Source: Stenotrophomonas sp. UBA2629
Lineage (GTDB): Bacteria; Pseudomonadota; Gammaproteobacteria; Xanthomonadales; Xanthomonadaceae
Direction of reading: 5' to 3'
Length of the DNA stretch: 30,089 nt
NCBI GenBank assembly: GCA_002359895.1
Contig: DEOB01000003.1
Coordinates: 1 to 30,089 of the forward strand
The position numbers and the translations under genes are program-made. Shown here in pieces: positions 1 to 7,363 of the stretch. How positions within the stretch are numbered: the first letter of the stretch is position 1; each line of letters opens with the position of its first letter. Under the pieces are notes generated by a model. That model saw only the letters and a program-made list of their open reading frames with translations. It made no database searches and had not been told where the DNA came from.

Positions 1-1
1 A

Positions 2-676
2 GCCGGCCTGACCATCACCGCCGGCAACGGCAGCAAGACCTATGGTCAAAACGGTGGCTTGGGTGGTTACGCGGTGGATGGCCTGCGCAACAACGATGCG
101 GTTTCTTCAGTGGCTCTCGGCAGCAATGGCTCCGCCGCCACCGCCAATGTCGGCGACTACACCATCACCGCTTCCAACGCCGATGGCACCGGCTTGAGCA
201 ACTACGACATCACCTACGTGGATGGCGTGCTGAGCATCGGCAAAGCCGGGTTGACCATTACCGCCAACAGCGGCAGCAAGAGCATCGGCCAGTCGTCCTC
301 GCTTTATGGCTACACGGCGGATGGCCTGCTCAATGGCGATGCCATCGACGAGGTAACGCTGTCCAGCAACGGTGTTGATGTGAACGCACAACCGGGGGCT
401 TATGCCATCTCGGCCAGCGATGCCGAAGGTGCTCGGCTGGGCAACTACGACATCACTTATCGCCAAGGCACGTTGAATGTTGTCGGTGTATCGGCCGGCC
501 CGGACGCTCAAATTGCCCGTGAAGTAGCCGCCAACGTGAACAAGCCCGTCATCGGCTCACTGACAGCCTCGTCCGATGCTCCGTTGTTCGAGTTGAACGA
601 AGCGGCCATCCAGCCCGCTTCGGACAGCTGCGCCTCACTGGGGGAGATCCGCTGCCTCACCCGTCAGCCGGAGTAA
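2..676 (+). CDS. C-terminal fragment of large secreted MBG/YDG-repeat (filamentous haemagglutinin-like) adhesin
   Basis: The reading frame is open from the left edge, so the gene is 5' truncated; the true start lies outside. Two tandem repeats of about 80 residues are visible. Each begins AGLTITA, carries a YGQ/IGQ and a GY.(V/A)DGL segment, and ends LSNYDITY or LGNYDITY plus a short strand. This is the pattern of MBG/YDG-type beta repeats common in long haemagglutinin-like exoproteins of two-partner secretion systems. After the repeats is a non-repeat tail of about 60 residues ending with two cysteines eight positions apart (CASLGEIRC), six residues before the stop. No transporter partner is in the window. 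It is followed by a strong terminator, so this is the end of its transcript. Repeat-protein identity is fairly sure; secretion route is inferred. Confidence 0.8.
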   Translation, partial: AGLTITAGNGSKTYGQNGGLGGYAVDGLRNNDAVSSVALGSNGSAATANVGDYTITASNADGTGLSNYDITYVDGVLSIGKAGLTITANSGSKSIGQSSSLYGYTADGLLNGDAIDEVTLSSNGVDVNAQPGAYAISASDAEGARLGNYDITYRQGTLNVVGVSAGPDAQIAREVAANVNKPVIGSLTASSDAPLFELNEAAIQPASDSCASLGEIRCLTRQPE

Positions 677-694
677 TCGCCGGTTGTTGAAACC

Positions 695-731
695 AAAAAG
701 GCGCATCCACTGGATGCGCCTTTTCTTTTTT
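695..731. terminator. Bidirectional rho-independent terminator
   Basis: A 10-bp perfect stem GGCGCATCCA / TGGATGCGCC is flanked by A5 on the left and a T-rich run (TTTTCTTTTTT) on the right. It can therefore end transcription from the repeat-protein gene on the + strand and from the convergent RcnB-like gene on the - strand, where the left A-run reads as T5. Confidence 0.85.
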
Positions 732-771
732 CTGCCCGGTTGCTGTTGGCAACCCATGGCGGTGCCATTGC

Positions 772-1254
772 TCACCGGTTGAACACGATGTCCGCAATGA
801 TGCCGGTAGCAATGGCCACCATCAGCATGTTGCCGCGGTCGTCGCGGATCCAGCGGTGGCCATGCGGCGGGCGACGCACGTGGTAGCGGTTGTAGTCGTT
901 GACCACGTAGACCGGGCCACCATAGTAATTGCTGTAGCGGTGCCCACGCTCGAAGCCGTACGGGCGATAAACCACGCGCGGCGGCGGGGCGTAATAGCGT
1001 CGGTCGCTGTAGCGACGGTCGTTGTAACGGGCGTCACGGTACCCCTCGCGATAGCCGTTGCTGTAATGACGGCGGTCGTCGCGACGGTCATGACGATCAT
1101 GGCCGCGACCACGGTCGTTGCCACGGCCTCGGTCACCGTCCCAGCCATGGCGGCCACGGTCGTGGTCCCGGTCGCCGGCGGCGAAGGCTGGGGCTGTGGC
1201 GGCAAAAGCCAGCAGGGCAGTCATCGCAGCGACAACTAAGCGGTTCATCTTCAT
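772..1254 (-). CDS. RcnB-like small periplasmic protein
   Basis: The 160-residue protein has a clear Sec signal peptide (MKMNRLVVAAMTALLAFAATAPAFA, cleavage near residue 25). A very Arg/Asp/His/Tyr-rich low-complexity stretch follows (about residues 27-95). The C-terminal block YVVNDYNRYHVRRPPHGHRW then a hydrophobic end (MLMVAIATGIIADIV) is typical of the RcnB family. Founding member RcnB of E. coli is a periplasmic factor in nickel/cobalt homeostasis; many relatives have no known role, so metal handling is only suggested. The MKM start is chosen because GAAGG lies 6 nt upstream. The gene stands alone, convergent with the repeat protein and divergent from ettA. No RcnA-like exporter or RcnR-like regulator is nearby, which weakens the metal assignment. 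Confidence 0.75.
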   Translation of the reverse strand: MKMNRLVVAAMTALLAFAATAPAFAAGDRDHDRGRHGWDGDRGRGNDRGRGHDRHDRRDDRRHYSNGYREGYRDARYNDRRYSDRRYYAPPPRVVYRPYGFERGHRYSNYYGGPVYVVNDYNRYHVRRPPHGHRWIRDDRGNMLMVAIATGIIADIVFNR

Positions 1255-1395
1255 GGCGGCCTTCGCAGGTTGGGTGGACGGTTTCCATCATGCTCACGTG
1301 ATATGAACGGATTCCGGCTGGAAACGGTTACGCAGCTTTCCCATTCATAAATCAGCAAGCCAGTCTGTCGCAGCCGGCCCCGGCGGGCTTGCGGC

Positions 1396-1401
1396 TATAA
1401 T
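1396..1401 (+). promoter_or_regulatory. Candidate -10 box for ettA
   Basis: A perfect TATAAT lies 72 bp before the ettA ATG in the 218-bp divergent spacer with the RcnB-like gene. I see no good -35 hexamer at the usual distance, so this is a candidate only. Confidence 0.4.
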
Positions 1402-1472
1402 CGCGGATTCTTTTTTGCCTTGTGCCCTGTCCAGTTCCGGACCGGGGGCGGGCTTGCGCTTACGGAGACTTC

Positions 1473-3137
1473 ATGTCCTCGCAATACATCTACACCATGA
1501 ACCGCGTCAGCAAGGTGGTCCCGCCCAAGCGGCAGATCATCAAGGACATCTCGCTGTCGTTCTTCCCCGGTGCCAAGATCGGCCTGTTGGGCCTGAACGG
1601 CTCCGGCAAGTCCACCGTGCTGAAGATCATGGCCGGCGTGGACACCGATTTCGAGGGCGAGGCCCGCCCGCAGGCCGGCATCAAAGTCGGCTATCTGGCC
1701 CAGGAGCCGGAGTTGAACCCCGAGCACACCGTGCGCCAGGCCGTGGAAGAAGGCGTGGGCGACGTGCTGCAGGCCCAGGCCGCGCTGGAAGCGGTGTATG
1801 CCGCCTATGCCGAAGAAGGCGCTGATTTTGATGCGCTGGCCAAGGAGCAGGAGCGCCTGGAAGCCATCCTCGCCGCCGGCGACGCGCACACCGTCGAACA
1901 GCAGCTGGACGTGGCCGCCGACGCCCTGCGCCTGCCGCCGTGGGAGGCCGTGATCGGCAACCTGTCCGGCGGTGAAAAGCGCCGCGTGGCGCTGTGCCGC
2001 CTGCTGCTGCAGAAGCCGGACATGCTGCTGCTCGACGAACCGACCAACCACCTGGACGCCGAGTCCGTCGAATGGCTGGAGCAGTTCCTGCACCGCTATA
2101 CCGGCACCGTGGTGGCCGTCACCCATGACCGCTACTTCCTGGACAACGCCGCTGAGTGGATCCTGGAACTGGATCGTGGCCGCGGCATTCCGTGGAAGGG
2201 CAACTACACCCAGTGGTTGGAGCAGAAGGACGAGCGCCTGAAGCAGGAAGACAACCAGGAAAAGGCCCGCCAGAAGGCAATCCAGAAGGAACTGGAATGG
2301 TCGCGCCAGAACGCCAAGGGCGGCCGTACCAAGGGCAAGGCGCGTCTGGCCCGCCTGGACGAACTGCAGAGCGTGGATTACCAGCGCCGCAACGAGACCA
2401 ACGAGCTGTTCATCCCACCGGGTGAGCGCCTGGGCAACTCGGTGATGGAGTTCAAGAACGTCTCCAAGAAGTTCGGTGACCGCCTGTTGATCGACAACCT
2501 GTCGATGATCATTCCGCCGGGTGCCATCGTCGGCATCATCGGCCCGAACGGTGCCGGTAAGTCGACCCTGTTCAAGATGATCACCGGCCTGGAAAAGCCG
2601 GACTCCGGCGAGATCGTGACCGGCCCGACCGTGCAGCTGTCCTACGTGGACCAGAGCCGCGATGCGTTGGTGGGCAACCACAACGTGTTCCAGGAAATTG
2701 CCGGCGGCTTGGATATCCTCAACATCAACGGTGTGGAGATCCAGTCGCGCGCCTACATCGGCCGCTTCAACTTCAAGGGACAGGACCAGCAGAAGATGGT
2801 CGGTTCGCTGTCCGGTGGTGAGCGTGGCCGCCTGCACATGGCCAAGACCCTGCTGCAGGGTGGCAATGTGCTGCTGCTCGACGAACCGTCCAACGATCTG
2901 GACATCGAAACCCTGCGTGCGCTGGAAGATGCGCTGCTGGAATTCCCCGGCAACACCTTCGTCATTTCGCATGACCGTTGGTTCCTGGACCGCATCGCCA
3001 CGCACATCATCGCTTTTGAAGGCGATTCGCACGTGGAGTTCTTCCAGGGCAACTACCGCGAGTACGAAGAGGACAAGAAGCGTCGCCTCGGCGACGATGC
3101 CGGTCCCAAGCGCCTGCGCTTCAAGGCGCTGAAGTAA
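1473..3137 (+). CDS. ettA: Energy-dependent translational throttle protein EttA (ABC-F ATPase)
   Basis: Cytoplasmic ABC-F protein that binds the ribosomal E site and gates entry into elongation according to ATP/ADP. The 554 residues match E. coli EttA in length and almost block by block (start MSSQYIYTMNRVSKVVPPKR). Two ATP-binding cassettes are visible. The first has Walker A GLNGSGKST (40-48), signature LSGGE (164-168) and Walker B LLLDEPTNHLD with catalytic Glu189. The linker (about 240-320), including the NETNELFIPPG block, covers the P-site tRNA interaction motif. The second has Walker A GPNGAGKST (357-365), LSGGERGR (446-453) and catalytic Glu471 in DEPSND, where Ser replaces the usual Thr. 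Neither cassette has membrane segments, as expected for ABC-F. The start is set by GGAG five nt before ATG 1473 and by the family N-terminus; upstream in-frame codons do not resemble the family. Confidence 0.97.
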   Translation: MSSQYIYTMNRVSKVVPPKRQIIKDISLSFFPGAKIGLLGLNGSGKSTVLKIMAGVDTDFEGEARPQAGIKVGYLAQEPELNPEHTVRQAVEEGVGDVLQAQAALEAVYAAYAEEGADFDALAKEQERLEAILAAGDAHTVEQQLDVAADALRLPPWEAVIGNLSGGEKRRVALCRLLLQKPDMLLLDEPTNHLDAESVEWLEQFLHRYTGTVVAVTHDRYFLDNAAEWILELDRGRGIPWKGNYTQWLEQKDERLKQEDNQEKARQKAIQKELEWSRQNAKGGRTKGKARLARLDELQSVDYQRRNETNELFIPPGERLGNSVMEFKNVSKKFGDRLLIDNLSMIIPPGAIVGIIGPNGAGKSTLFKMITGLEKPDSGEIVTGPTVQLSYVDQSRDALVGNHNVFQEIAGGLDILNINGVEIQSRAYIGRFNFKGQDQQKMVGSLSGGERGRLHMAKTLLQGGNVLLLDEPSNDLDIETLRALEDALLEFPGNTFVISHDRWFLDRIATHIIAFEGDSHVEFFQGNYREYEEDKKRRLGDDAGPKRLRFKALK

Positions 3138-3144
3138 TACCCAA

Positions 3145-3176
3145 CAGACGGCCGCCCAGTGCGGCCGTCTGCTTTT
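3145..3176 (+). terminator. Rho-independent terminator of ettA
   Basis: Perfect 11-bp stem CAGACGGCCGC / GCGGCCGTCTG with a 5-nt loop, followed by CTTTT, starting 7 bp after the ettA stop. Confidence 0.85.
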
Positions 3177-3220
3177 GCGTGGTAGGTGGAACAGCGCGAC
3201 TGCATGCGCTCTACAGGAGC

Positions 3221-3271
3221 GGCCCTCATCCGCCCCTTCGGGGCACCTTCTCCCGCACGCGGAAGAAGGGC
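3221..3271. repeat. Dispersed-type intergenic hairpin element (CTCATCCG...TTCGGGG...CCTTCTCCC)
   Basis: A perfect short hairpin GCCCC-TTC-GGGGC (3232-3244) is followed by a second, near-perfect one, CCTTCTCCCGC / GCGGAAGAAGG (3246-3269, one mismatch). The wording 'CCTCATCCGCCCCTTCGGGG' then 'CACCTTCTCCC' resembles short repeats scattered between genes in many high-G+C proteobacteria. Only one copy is in this window, so repeat status rests on recall of the motif. Confidence 0.5.
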
Positions 3272-3316
3272 AGAAAATCAGATGCACGCGCGAAAGCAAC
3301 AGCAACAAAAGCACTA

Positions 3317-3346
3317 GCCACGGCCACGGCCACGGCCACGGCCACG
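3317..3346. repeat. Hexamer tandem repeat (GCCACG)x5
   Basis: Five perfect head-to-tail copies of GCCACG. It forms the left end of a longer low-complexity tract in front of the purine permease gene. Confidence 0.95.
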
Positions 3347-3498
3347 GCACAAGCAAAAACCACAGCAACAACAAAAGCAACAGCAGCGGCAACAGCAACA
3401 GCAACAGCAACAGCCGCAAAAGCAGCCGCAAAAGCAAAAAACAAAAGCAAAAAACAAAAGCAACAGCAGCAAAAGCAAAAGCAAAAAGCAAAAGCACA
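3347..3498. repeat. Imperfect hexamer-rich low-complexity tract (AACAGC / AAAAGC units)
   Basis: About 150 bp built from AACAGC, AAAAGC, AAAGC and GCAAAA variants, A-rich on the + strand and with almost no T. Because the units are six long and lack stop words, the tract is open in several frames on both strands. In the frame of the downstream permease it would read as an Ala/Lys/Thr/Gln-rich peptide, TATATA from the GCCACG part, then AKAKNKSKKQKQ-like. I treat it as non-coding leader, since the permease family starts at 3536. Confidence 0.8.
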
Positions 3499-3535
3499 GG
3501 CGCCCCACCCTGTCGCCCATTCCACGGACTCCCCC

Positions 3536-4852
3536 ATGTCTCTGCTCGACCGCATTTTCAAACTGCAACAACACGGCACCAGCATCCGCACCGAAGTGCT
3601 GGCTGGGCTCACCACATTTCTAACGATGTCCTACATCGTCTTCGTCAACCCGGAAATCCTCGGCACCACCGGCATGGACCCGGGCGCGGTGTTCGTGGCC
3701 ACCTGCCTTGCCGCTGCCGTCGGCTCGGCGGTGATGGCGCTGGCCGCCAACTTCCCGGTCGGCATGGCGCCGGGCATGGGCTTGAATGCGTTCTTCGCTT
3801 TCACCGTGGTGGGCGCAGCCGGCTTGCCGTGGCAGCAGGCGCTGGCGGCAGTGTTCATCTCTGGCCTGGTGTTCTGGGTGCTGACGCTCACGGGTGTGCG
3901 TGCGTGGCTGGTGGCCGGCATTCCCGCGTCGCTACGCTCGGCAATCGTGGCCGGCATCGGGTTGTTCCTGGCCATCATCGCGCTGCAGAAATCCAACGTC
4001 ATCGTCGCCAACGAAGACACCATGCTTACGCTTGGGCCGCTCAACACCGCGCCGCCTTTGCTGGCATTGGGCGGCTTTCTGCTGATTGCAGTGTTGGAAG
4101 CACGCAAAGTGCGCGGCGCCATTCTGATCGGCATCCTGGCCGTTACCGGCGTGGCCTGGGCCATCGGTAACGTGCAGTACCACGGCATTGTGTCGTTGCC
4201 GCCGAGCTTGGCGCCGACCTTCTTGCAGCTGGATATCCCCGGCTTGCTGCACCACGACGGCGGTGCGCCGCTGGCGGTGTTGCTGCAGGTGGTGTTGGTG
4301 TTTGTGCTGGTGGAAGTGTTCGACGCTACCGGCACGCTTTACGGCGTGGTCGGCCGTGCCGGCCTGTTGAAGCTGGACGATGGAAAGAAGCGTTTTGGTC
4401 GCGCCTTGCTGGCCGACAGCACCGCCATTGTTGCCGGCTCGTTGCTGGGCACCAGCTCCACCACCGCGTTTGCCGAAAGCGCCTCCGGCGTGCAGGTGGG
4501 CGGCCGCACCGGCCTCACCGCGCTGGTGGTGGCGGCGTTGTTCCTTGCCGCATTGCTGTTCTCGCCGCTGGCGGCGATGGTGCCCTCGTATGCCACCGCA
4601 CCGGCGCTGTTGTTCGTGGCGGGCTTGATGCTGCGCGAGTTGGTGGAAGTGAAGTGGGACGACCTCACCGAGTCCGTCCCCGCCGCGCTGTGCGCGCTGG
4701 CGATGCCGTTCACCTACTCCATCGCCAATGGCTTGGCGTTCGGCTTCATCGCCTATGCCGCTTTGAAGGCCGGCACCGGCCGCTGGCGCGAAGTGCGCCC
4801 CGCAGTGTGGCTGGTGGCCGGTTTGTTCGTGCTGCGTTTTGCGCTGGAGTGA
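3536..4852 (+). CDS. NCS2-family (AzgA-type) adenine/guanine/hypoxanthine permease
   Basis: Inner-membrane proton-coupled nucleobase importer. The 438-residue product from ATG 3536 has the usual family length and start (MSLLDRIFKLQQHGTSIRTEVLAGLTTFLTM) and closely follows E. coli PurP/AdeP. Shared blocks are SYIVFVNPEILGTTGMD, VGMAPGMGLNAFFAF (first half-helix substrate motif), LVEVFDATGTLYG (binding-region Glu/Asp), LGTSSTTAFAESASGVQVGGRTGLTA and the near-terminal DDLTESVPA. Repeated hydrophobic segments fit a 14-helix transporter. Which purine it carries cannot be told from sequence alone. An open frame continues upstream through the low-complexity tract to a GTG at 3179, but that extension is unlike the family. 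The ribosome binding site before 3536 is weak (CACGGACT). Confidence 0.92.
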   Translation: MSLLDRIFKLQQHGTSIRTEVLAGLTTFLTMSYIVFVNPEILGTTGMDPGAVFVATCLAAAVGSAVMALAANFPVGMAPGMGLNAFFAFTVVGAAGLPWQQALAAVFISGLVFWVLTLTGVRAWLVAGIPASLRSAIVAGIGLFLAIIALQKSNVIVANEDTMLTLGPLNTAPPLLALGGFLLIAVLEARKVRGAILIGILAVTGVAWAIGNVQYHGIVSLPPSLAPTFLQLDIPGLLHHDGGAPLAVLLQVVLVFVLVEVFDATGTLYGVVGRAGLLKLDDGKKRFGRALLADSTAIVAGSLLGTSSTTAFAESASGVQVGGRTGLTALVVAALFLAALLFSPLAAMVPSYATAPALLFVAGLMLRELVEVKWDDLTESVPAALCALAMPFTYSIANGLAFGFIAYAALKAGTGRWREVRPAVWLVAGLFVLRFALE

Positions 4853-4923
4853 CTAACAGCATGCGGATGTACCGCTACACACGCTGTATAGCATGACGCC
4901 CTGCCGCCGCACGGTCCTGCTTT

Positions 4924-4953
4924 ACGCGGATGGGCCGCTCCGCCCATCCGCGT
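4924..4953. terminator. Hairpin between convergent permease and adhesin genes
   Basis: Perfect 12-bp stem ACGCGGATGGGC / GCCCATCCGCGT with a 6-nt loop lies between the two convergent stop codons. Neither side has a T-run, so it may act as an end-of-transcript hairpin but is not a classical intrinsic terminator. Confidence 0.5.
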
Positions 4954-4975
4954 CAGTCCAATGCTGCCCATTCGC

Positions 4976-6034
4976 TCACTGGTAATCGATGGTGAAGGTC
5001 GCTTGGCCATTGGCCTTGCCCGGCTCAACGGCGCCGGGCAGGGTCTGGATGTAATGCGCCCGCAACGGCAGGGTCAACTCACTACCCGCCAAGGCCAGCC
5101 TCCCGACTTCAATCGGCTTACCTAACTCCACCGGGGCTTCAACAGCATCTTTACGCTGCATGATTTGAATTCCGATGCCTTTGGCGGTGTCGGCACCCGC
5201 ACTTAGTTTGAGAACACCACCACCGTCGGCCGAGTTGCCTGCAACATCATCCAGCCGGACCGTCACCATGGTCCGCAGCGCCTCAGCGCCTCCATCGTCA
5301 CCCTGACATCGGAGATTGATCTCAAAGTCACGACTGATAGAGCGCGAGCCAACTCCAGCGAACGTTGCATTGGGCACTTTACCCAGATTCACTCGGATAT
5401 CCTTGGTCTTCACACTGCAACTCGCCCTGACGATGACTGTTCCTGGGCCACGAAACGAGGACATCTGAATGGGTCTACCCACTCCATCCTCATCAAGGTA
5501 GTACGCGGTGAAACGGCCTAGCGGGGCAATCAGACCGGCGCCGGTCTGTTCGGCAGTTCTGATCAGTTCAACATGAAGTTCGCCATCACCGATTGCCAAA
5601 GACCCTCGGCCTACGAAGTAGGAAGGCAAATTCTGGGTGATCGGCAGAATACGCTTGTCACCCAGGATAGTGCTGGTCACACGGATGCCCACACCTGCCA
5701 CGTCAGTGGGAAAAACATCCATGAAACCCGGTGCCGGATTCTTCTGGGTCGAACGGAGGTAGGTATCGAATGCCTGCCCTCCGCCATTGCAATAAATTAC
5801 TGCGTTTCTTTTGTTGAGCCACCACCTGCTTTCCTTGATCACCCCCCCAACGCCTAGATCGGGCGGAATCACCAACCGCCCCATATCTATCACCACGTCC
5901 TGTGGAATGAATGGGCTGCCATCAGCGTAGTTTTGCAACTTGCAGACGGCCAACGCCGTAGGCGCCACGATGATTGTGCCAATGGCAACAGCAACAGACA
6001 GACAAGTGCGACCTGAAATGGATTTCGATGACAT
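4976..6034 (-). CDS. Fimbrial tip adhesin, second copy (two-domain)
   Basis: The 352-residue exported protein has signal peptide MSSKSISGRTCLSVAVAIGTIIVAPTALA. An N-terminal receptor-binding-type domain (about 30-205) carries one cysteine pair (VCKL and IYCNGG). The C-terminal pilin domain (about 206-352) starts SCSVKTKDIRVNLGKV, contains the second pilin Cys (LRCQG) and ends ATFTIDYQ, with the penultimate Tyr that usher/chaperone systems recognise. This is the FimH-like layout. GGAGG sits 5 nt before the ATG. It lies 237 bp downstream of a paralogous adhesin gene and may be co-transcribed or have its own promoter in that gap. The receptor domain differs strongly from its neighbour's, so the ligand is unknown. 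Confidence 0.85.
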   Translation of the reverse strand: MSSKSISGRTCLSVAVAIGTIIVAPTALAVCKLQNYADGSPFIPQDVVIDMGRLVIPPDLGVGGVIKESRWWLNKRNAVIYCNGGGQAFDTYLRSTQKNPAPGFMDVFPTDVAGVGIRVTSTILGDKRILPITQNLPSYFVGRGSLAIGDGELHVELIRTAEQTGAGLIAPLGRFTAYYLDEDGVGRPIQMSSFRGPGTVIVRASCSVKTKDIRVNLGKVPNATFAGVGSRSISRDFEINLRCQGDDGGAEALRTMVTVRLDDVAGNSADGGGVLKLSAGADTAKGIGIQIMQRKDAVEAPVELGKPIEVGRLALAGSELTLPLRAHYIQTLPGAVEPGKANGQATFTIDYQ

Positions 6035-6271
6035 GTGACCTCCATCGGGATGAGACCGAATAACCGGTAGCGATACCTACCGGCACCTAGCAATCGATGT
6101 TGCAATGCTGGTACTAATCGACAATCTCCCCAACGGCAGCGACATTCCCCTGCCTCCCCACACTTATCAGCCTATTTCCTGCCCCTCCTTCATCTGGGAC
6201 TAAAAAAGTTACTGCATCTACGCCTTACCACCGCCACGCCCAGCCCTTAGGGTAGCCGAGCCCGCATTTAT
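6035..6271. other. Spacer between the two adhesin genes, with 5'-leader hairpin
   Basis: No gene is seen in these 237 bp. Read on the - strand, an inverted repeat CCGGTAG / CTACCGG (6064-6083, loop 6 nt) lies 30 bp before the downstream adhesin start. The last 20-30 bp before that start resemble the 3' end of the usher gene (see findings). A T6 run on the - strand near 6200 has no stable stem in front of it, so I do not call a terminator. Confidence 0.5.
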
Positions 6272-7363
6272 TTACAGATACTCAATTGTAAAAGTGGCTT
6301 GACCGCTGGCATCCCCCAATCCAACCTCACCGTCTACTGTCTGGATATAACGGGCGCGCAACGGCAGGGTAAGGGTACTACTCCCGGCCAAGGACGAACC
6401 CACTTTAATCGGCTGACCAAAATTCACTGCTGTCTCCGGCATACCATCACGCCGAACAATCTCAATGCCGATGCCGGTGGCCTTGCCTGGCCCAGTTGGC
6501 AAGCTGAGCACGTTGGTCCGGTTACCCGGCTGTTGACTGTCCTGCAGTTCTATACCGATGTCCTGGGCTGCGCTCCCCCCCTGGCAGATGAGTTGAATAT
6601 CAAAGTCACGAGGAAGCGCGCCTGTACCAACCCCCGTGAACGCCGTGCGCGGCACGGTACCGAAGTCCACCTTGATGGCTTCATGACCGACCTGCACTTT
6701 GCAGGTTGGAGCAATTACGTTTGAGCCTTCATCAACCGCCCAAAGCCCCTGGACCCCGTAATATATCGAATCTGTAGTAATCCTGGCCTGCCTGGTACTT
6801 ACAACCGTGAACCCACCGGTAATGATCAACGGCCCCGTTCCTATCTCCTGCCCGATCTTGATCAACTCAACCTTGTAATAACCAGGGTGATACTTCATCT
6901 CCCAACCCTTAGCGGTCTTGCTAATTATATTAGGAGAGGAATCCGGCAGTGTGATTGTTACGCCATTTGATACTCGGGAAATACGGATTCCCACACCTTT
7001 CACGTTGGTTCCATATACCTTTGTCGAAGCAGAATCTGGCAATTCCCAGGCTGTACCAGGACGCCCGAGGTAATCATCGTAGAGCTTGGAACGGCTTGCG
7101 AGGCTCTCAAGAGGGCAGTACACAACATAGGTGCCTCCGTTATACGGCACCGTTAACTCCTTGATCGGTTGCCCCACTGCCAGCTCCGGCTTCACCGTGA
7201 TCTTGCCAAAGCTTATATACACCCACGGATTGCCAACCGATCCCGACATTGCAACTTCACATTGTGTCCATTGCGATTGTGCCCATACCGAAGGTACGGT
7301 GCCCAAGCAGCCCAACGCGACTGCCGCCATGCACATGCGGCGTAAAGCAATACTCAACGACAT
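6272..7363 (-). CDS. Fimbrial tip adhesin, first copy (two-domain)
   Basis: The 363-residue exported protein has signal peptide MSLSIALRRMCMAAVALGCLGTVPSVWA. The N-terminal receptor-type domain (about 29-215) has a Cys pair (WTQCEV, VVYCPL). The C-terminal pilin domain begins PTCKVQVGHEAIKVDFGTVP, has the second pilin Cys in LICQGG and ends GQATFTIEYL. Its ATG overlaps the usher stop by 10 nt and its GGAGG lies inside the last usher codons, so it is translationally coupled to the usher. That position and the two-domain build mark it as the pilus tip subunit. The DNA is clearly less G+C-rich than most of the window (for example 29 of 60 bases at 6721-6780 and 27 of 60 at 6901-6960). This suggests fast divergence or transfer of the receptor domain. 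Confidence 0.88.
   Translation of the reverse strand: MSLSIALRRMCMAAVALGCLGTVPSVWAQSQWTQCEVAMSGSVGNPWVYISFGKITVKPELAVGQPIKELTVPYNGGTYVVYCPLESLASRSKLYDDYLGRPGTAWELPDSASTKVYGTNVKGVGIRISRVSNGVTITLPDSSPNIISKTAKGWEMKYHPGYYKVELIKIGQEIGTGPLIITGGFTVVSTRQARITTDSIYYGVQGLWAVDEGSNVIAPTCKVQVGHEAIKVDFGTVPRTAFTGVGTGALPRDFDIQLICQGGSAAQDIGIELQDSQQPGNRTNVLSLPTGPGKATGIGIEIVRRDGMPETAVNFGQPIKVGSSLAGSSTLTLPLRARYIQTVDGEVGLGDASGQATFTIEYL

Noticed and set aside
856..1239. + strand frame rich in Val/Ala/Thr opposite the RcnB-like gene
   Set aside because: It is the antisense of the Arg/His/Asp-rich repeat region and has no start signal.
1395..3497. A 700-codon open frame on the - strand across ettA and the low-complexity tract
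   Set aside because: Its start is a Leu/Phe-rich translation of the hexamer tract and the rest is the antisense of a strongly conserved gene; high G+C makes such frames common.
3317..3498. Possible CRISPR array in the repetitive tract
   Set aside because: Units are 6 bp with no spacers; no cas genes are nearby.
3179..3535. N-terminal extension of the permease through the hexamer tract
   Set aside because: The family begins at the MSLLDRIFKL position, and the extension is pure low complexity. Kept as a finding, not as coding sequence.
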